Origin: Fistularia commersonii
Taxonomy: Eukaryota; Chordata; Actinopteri; Syngnathiformes; Fistulariidae
Direction of reading: 5' to 3'
Length of the DNA: 64,000 nucleotides
NCBI GenBank assembly: GCA_037954325.1
Contig: JBBMNZ010000003.1
Span: forward strand, 11,886,965-11,950,964
Positions within the stretch are counted from its first letter, which is position 1; each line of letters starts with the position of its first letter. The notes below the pieces were generated by a model that was not told the origin of the DNA, did no database searches, and saw nothing but the letters and a program-made list of their open reading frames with translations. Shown here one piece after another: positions 62,501-64,000 of the stretch. A program made the translations under genes and the position numbers.

Positions 62501-63956
62501 CCGATAGTCTTCTATCACATAGTACCCCTGACACTTTTCTCTACCCATTCCAACCTGCTTGAACCCCTCTCTTCACCTCTTTTCCACACTCTCCGTTGCT
62601 CTGGACTGTTGACCCTAAGTGCCTGAAATCCTCCAGCTTCTTGATCTCCACTCCCTGTATCCTCACCGTTCCACCCGAGTTCCTCTCATTCACACACACA
62701 TATATTCTGTCTTGCTGCGACTAACTTTCATTCCTCTCCTTTCCAGAGCATACCTCCACCTCTCTAGATTTTCCTCTACCTGTTGTCTGCTCTCACTAGA
62801 GATCACAATGTCATCCGCAAACATCATGGTCCATGGGGACTCCTGTGTAACCTCATCTGTCAGCCTATCCATCACCATACGAACAAGAAGGGGCTCAGAA
62901 CTGTCCCACCTCCACCTTGTACTTCTAAACCCCCAAGAATTAAAAAGAACAAAATAAAAAAAAAAACTTTCAAATTCCTCTCACCTCCAACTAGAAGGAC
63001 TAGTTCACAAACCAATCTAATGGCTCATATCTGCTTTTTACCCAAAACACACACCTCGCAGGGAGGTCAGGGATCATTTCCCAATCTTAACTATAAATAG
63101 TTGCAGAAATGCGGGTGATACTGATTACTAGCATCAAGCAACAATCTACAGGGATGTTGAGCAAGGATGGCACAAAATCCTTTGCTGTCATGTCTGCACT
63201 GTTACATGATGACAATGACAGCTCAGCACTGATGACAAAAAAAAGACAGATGCCCAGATTTGCAAACATAAAAAAACACATACCAGCCGTGGCTTCCAAA
63301 TCAAAGCTCTATCTCAGATCCATAAGGGCAACTTCTCTTGATATGAGGCCTGGCCTTAGAGACCCTGAGGTGGGCTCCAGCTGTGCCAAAAGCTGGGGCA
63401 ACAGGTCCTTTTCAGCTCCCCTGTATCTGATTCAAAGAATGACCCTTTGGGGCTCAAGTAAGTGGGCTATTCGCCACCACAAACAAACCAGACACACACA
63501 TAAACACATGCACAAGCCGGCAAGTGCATGGAGAATAGTCAAGGACATCAGGCAAAGGAAAGCTTCAACTTACACAAACAAGATAACCAGATTTTCTGAT
63601 ATGTACAAAAGTGTGTGTGTGTGTGCTTGTGTACCTAATCCAGGTCATGAGCTCCACAGTGTCTGGATCATAAAACTCCCTCAGCTCTGATATCTCCTCC
63701 ATGATCTTGGGCCATAACTGGTGGGGCAAGAGAAAAAAACCCTAATTACTAATAAAATTAGTGCAATTGCTTCACCTTCCCTTTTAAGATTGAATGCCTT
63801 TCTTCATCATCTTTAATTTCTGCTTTTTTCATACCACTGTTCATAAAATGTACTGATATAAAATGCACATGAACATAAACCTACAAGGAAAGGACGTACC
63901 TTGTAATACAGATAGCAAATTATTGCCAGTGGAACTGCATACCTGACAAGCCTCAA
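50366..63956 (-). CDS. dpy19l3: dpy19-like protein 3 (tryptophan C-mannosyltransferase), 3' part of gene, 5 exons
   Basis: DPY19 proteins are multi-pass ER enzymes that attach mannose to tryptophan in WxxW/WxxC motifs, for example in thrombospondin repeats. Exons in minus-strand order are 63956-63900, 63717-63635, 55922-55790, 53022-52864 and 50548-50366 (stop). Joined they give 204 residues with consistent phases and GT/AG ends. The conserved features are ELREFYDPDTVELM, QAVFAGSMQLLA, LTNHPHYED, YARRSPEEV, ICYERRHKRGCRLRDLL, ANGH plus MDGPGDNDPDL, HPRFCE and NKTFHVY. This is the C-terminal luminal region plus a short hydrophobic piece; the rest lies beyond 64000. The SICYERRHKRGCR stretch and the NKTFHVY ending fit DPY19L3 better than L1, L2 or L4 from memory, but the paralogue was not tested. 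The lysine-rich tail (KKKRKKTAKSS) is unusual. Confidence 0.82.
50915..51960 (-). mobile_element. RTE-clade LINE (copy 4) with duplicated 3' end and foreign insert
   Basis: ATTTGAATGTCTTT (50901-50914) and ATTTGGATGTCTTT (51961-51974) flank it. The 3' terminus CTTCTTCTTTCGGCTTTTCC appears at 50915 and again near 51247, separated by about 297 bp of unrelated sequence (50950-51246). RT C-terminal sequence (51733-51500) follows, and the 5' end GGCTGCATT joins directly after TAACTTTCATT, so the middle is missing. It lies in the dpy19l3 intron before the last exon. Confidence 0.85.
51975..52863. other. dpy19l3 intron with a purine-rich tract
   Basis: Positions 52370-52640 are about 80 percent A/G on the plus strand (GAAAAAAAAAAAACATAGGA and similar), hence pyrimidine-rich in the gene's sense. 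No coding feature. Confidence 0.6.
52864..53022 (-). CDS. dpy19l3: dpy19l3 exon
   Basis: The exon has 159 nt, phase 0 on both sides. It encodes VYQVYARRSPEEV, GADYVVLENSICYERRHKRG and CRLRDLLDLANGH. Donor GTGGGT. The acceptor is ACATGCAG, preceded by a TG-repeat rather than a normal pyrimidine tract. Confidence 0.88.
53590..54800 (-). mobile_element. second R2-like LINE, two fragments in permuted order
   Basis: Minus frame 54557-54246 has LPRLMRPLTMYEVSLSKVEK and GKWHGVPCCLSSSSLG, which follows the RT in this type of LINE. Minus frame 53821-53591 has ARTAFYKDPFRFVELFTKEK, the region before the RT. On the minus strand the C-terminal part therefore comes first, so the pieces are from two copies or a rearranged one. 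It lies in a dpy19l3 intron. Confidence 0.58.
54960..55511 (+). mobile_element. L2/Maui-like LINE 3' end
   Basis: The frame 54926-55369 holds VVSSAIFYAVVCWGSRLK, NRLNKLIRRAGSVLGVKLES and RLIPPKSSTERHKRSFLPAA, and the element ends TTTCCTTCGGGATTAATAAA followed by ATCTC repeats. It is strongly 5'-truncated and less damaged than the 16560 copy. Confidence 0.9.
55790..55922 (-). CDS. dpy19l3: dpy19l3 exon
   Basis: The exon has 133 nt: acceptor CACTGCAG, donor GTACTA. One nt completes serine, then 44 codons cover TKTPKQAVFAGSMQLLA, CTGRVLTNHPHYED and LRERTRQ. This is a strongly conserved luminal block of DPY19 proteins. Confidence 0.88.
56200..56790 (+). mobile_element. L2-like LINE endonuclease start plus separate LINE-type 3' tail
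   Basis: The frame 56216-56623 has FLPSVIILNVRSLTNKTDKL, ECSIMCFTKTRLHAHTPDSA and KKSGGGLAVYGSQPC, the first part of an L2-type endonuclease (Glu of the TET motif is Lys: TKT). After a T-run at 56599 comes a tail CCCCTATGGAGATCAATAAA with TATCTTATCTTACC, so most of the element is deleted. Confidence 0.75.
56973..57180 (+). mobile_element. solo LTR (208 bp), 5-bp target duplication
   Basis: It starts TGTCATGACTCCC, ends CTAATGTAACA, and CCTGT flanks both sides (56968-56972 and 57181-57185). It contains CACATAAAGCGC (TATA-like) and CTGAATAAACAA (poly(A) signal). It is probably gypsy-type from its short length and 5-bp duplication. Confidence 0.85.
57855..58020 (+). repeat. tRNA-like SINE copy, 5'-shortened
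   Basis: The copy has AACAGCATGAAGGATCCCGG with B-box GGTTCAATTTCC, then TCTCCCTGTGTCCGCATTGG, TTTCCTCCAGG and a CCAC-type end. The A-box is missing. Confidence 0.68.
58147..58190. repeat. (ATA)n microsatellite
   Basis: Tandem ATA units with a few interruptions (ATG, AAC). Confidence 0.85.
58342..59230 (-). mobile_element. pogo-like DNA transposon with DDE-domain remnants
   Basis: Terminal inverted repeats ACCGTATTTTCACATCCATA (left) and ACCGTATTTTCACGACTATA (right, reverse complement), both followed by AGGCGCAC, with TA at both ends. Minus frames give IQLSHITNTDKMLLTFDIPV, a pogo-type DDE block containing the first Asp, and GMFDGDLAQLS with EDEDFHGFD at the C-terminus. Most of the transposase is deleted. 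Confidence 0.88.
59310..59514 (-). mobile_element. RTE-clade LINE RT fragment, minus part of an inverted copy
   Basis: The plus strand reads CTTCATTCCTCTCCTGC, GGCATACCTCCATCTC and CTTCATTGTATGGCTCATGA as in the RT of other minus copies, with parts skipped. It ends where the plus-oriented segment starts. Confidence 0.7.
59515..60650 (+). mobile_element. RTE-clade LINE 5' end and endonuclease, plus part of an inverted copy
   Basis: It starts with the family 5' end (GCAGCCTCAGGGTGGCAC), then ATGCAGAGAGTTGTGTCAGG, the endonuclease in broken frames (GYAPQVGCEF, GKDFNGHGGAGNRGDEEVMG, QVDYILYG) and stops near the end of that domain. DFNGH is kept. It is more diverged than copies 1-3. Confidence 0.85.
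60651..60782 (-). mobile_element. gypsy family 3 LTR fragment
   Basis: ACACACCAACAAAATACAAC, GGGGATCATCTAAATATACC and GGTGAGAGACCACGCCCCTT match the 33660-33790 LTR. It is truncated on both sides and fused to the RTE segment on the left. Confidence 0.78.
60783..61878. other. dpy19l3 intron, no recognised feature
   Basis: AT-rich, with no coding or repeat family recognised. Confidence 0.5.
61879..62023 (+). repeat. tRNA-like SINE copy with both pol III boxes
   Basis: A-box TGGCGCAGTGG and B-box GGTCCAATTCC lie 33 bp apart, preceded by GGGCAGCACAG and followed by GTGTCTGCGTAGGTTTCCTC. It ends in CAATAAACCC, next to the RTE target duplication. Confidence 0.78.
62040..62925 (-). mobile_element. 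RTE-clade LINE, 5'-truncated (copy 5), 16-bp target duplication
   Basis: TAAACCCCCAAGAATT flanks it at 62024-62039 and 62926-62941. It has the 3' terminus (TTCTTCTTCTTCTTTCGGCC, plus strand), RT C-terminal part (62534-62253) and the FADD block (62878-62690: TMMFADDIVIS). It stops in mid-RT, so it is a typical 5'-truncated LINE insert. It lies in a dpy19l3 intron. Confidence 0.94.
62942..63634. other. dpy19l3 intron
   Basis: No gene recognised. A (GT)n tract lies at 63611-63625, right next to the exon donor. Confidence 0.55.
63635..63717 (-). CDS. dpy19l3: dpy19l3 exon
   Basis: The exon has 83 nt. It encodes LWPKIMEEISELREFYDPDT then VELMTWI and leaves AG of a serine codon. Acceptor ACCAG, donor GTACAC. 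A (CA)n tract begins about 10 nt into the intron. Confidence 0.85.
63900..63956 (-). CDS. dpy19l3: dpy19l3 exon (internal, hydrophobic)
   Basis: The exon has 57 nt: acceptor CCCACAG, donor GTACGT, phase 0 on both sides. It encodes LRLVRYAVPLAIICYLYYK, a membrane segment with a charged C-terminal edge. The next exon continues LWPKIMEE, which matches the order in DPY19 proteins. It is the most upstream exon visible. Confidence 0.75.
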
Positions 63957-64000
63957 CTGTGGGGGAAACAAGAAAGGGCCTCATTAAGGAATAAAATCAT

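Noticed and set aside
63109..63690. 193-codon plus-strand open frame
   Set aside because: It runs antisense through a dpy19l3 exon and a GT repeat, has no known motif, and is low complexity at its end.

Overview
The window looks like teleost fish nuclear DNA. It is AT-rich, intron-rich and crowded with fish-type transposable elements: RTE-clade and L2/Maui-like LINEs, chromodomain and other Ty3/gypsy elements, pogo-like DNA transposons, tRNA-like SINEs, and retroviral and LTR remnants. No bacterial or organellar features were seen. Only two ordinary cellular genes can be supported, both on the minus strand.

Gene 1 is a complete dhcr7 (7-dehydrocholesterol reductase, last step of cholesterol synthesis). 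It has seven coding exons between 27435 and 19083, and every junction has GT/AG ends and matching codon phase. A probable 5' UTR exon lies near 28000 with a promoter beyond it. The product is about 472 residues, or 478 from an upstream in-frame ATG, which is the usual size for the family. Gene 2 is the 3' end of a dpy19-like gene, best matched to dpy19l3 (ER tryptophan C-mannosyltransferase). Five exons from 63956 to 50366 encode the C-terminal luminal part; the rest of the gene lies beyond 64000. The two genes are separated by about 22 kb of repeats and show no functional link in this window.

Layout. 1-2602: 3' part of a degraded endogenous retrovirus (minus strand), interrupted by an LTR-like insert with a 43-bp minisatellite. 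2603-5810: a nearly full-length RTE-clade LINE. 5811-15314: an array of about 175-bp satellite monomers, split by a chromodomain Ty3/gypsy element with two LTRs (5915-11296) and a second RTE copy (11694-13995). 15315-18540: a hAT-like transposase remnant and two L2 fragments. 18541-28150: dhcr7 with intronic SINE, LINE and pogo-like elements. 28186-44060: LTRs in inverted orientation, a third RTE copy with a perfect 17-bp target duplication, a second type of gypsy element, broken pieces of a third gypsy family, L2 and an old RTE fragment. 44745-47495: a LINE with R2-type endonuclease features and an L2 tail. 50366-64000: dpy19l3 exons separated by introns full of further RTE, R2-like, L2, solo-LTR, SINE and pogo-like insertions.

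I found no convincing undescribed cellular system. The more interesting signals are the nested insertions in the satellite, the R2-type LINE fragments, dinucleotide repeats placed at dpy19l3 splice sites, and several chimeric or inverted retroelement structures. All family assignments come from reading the sequence without any database search.
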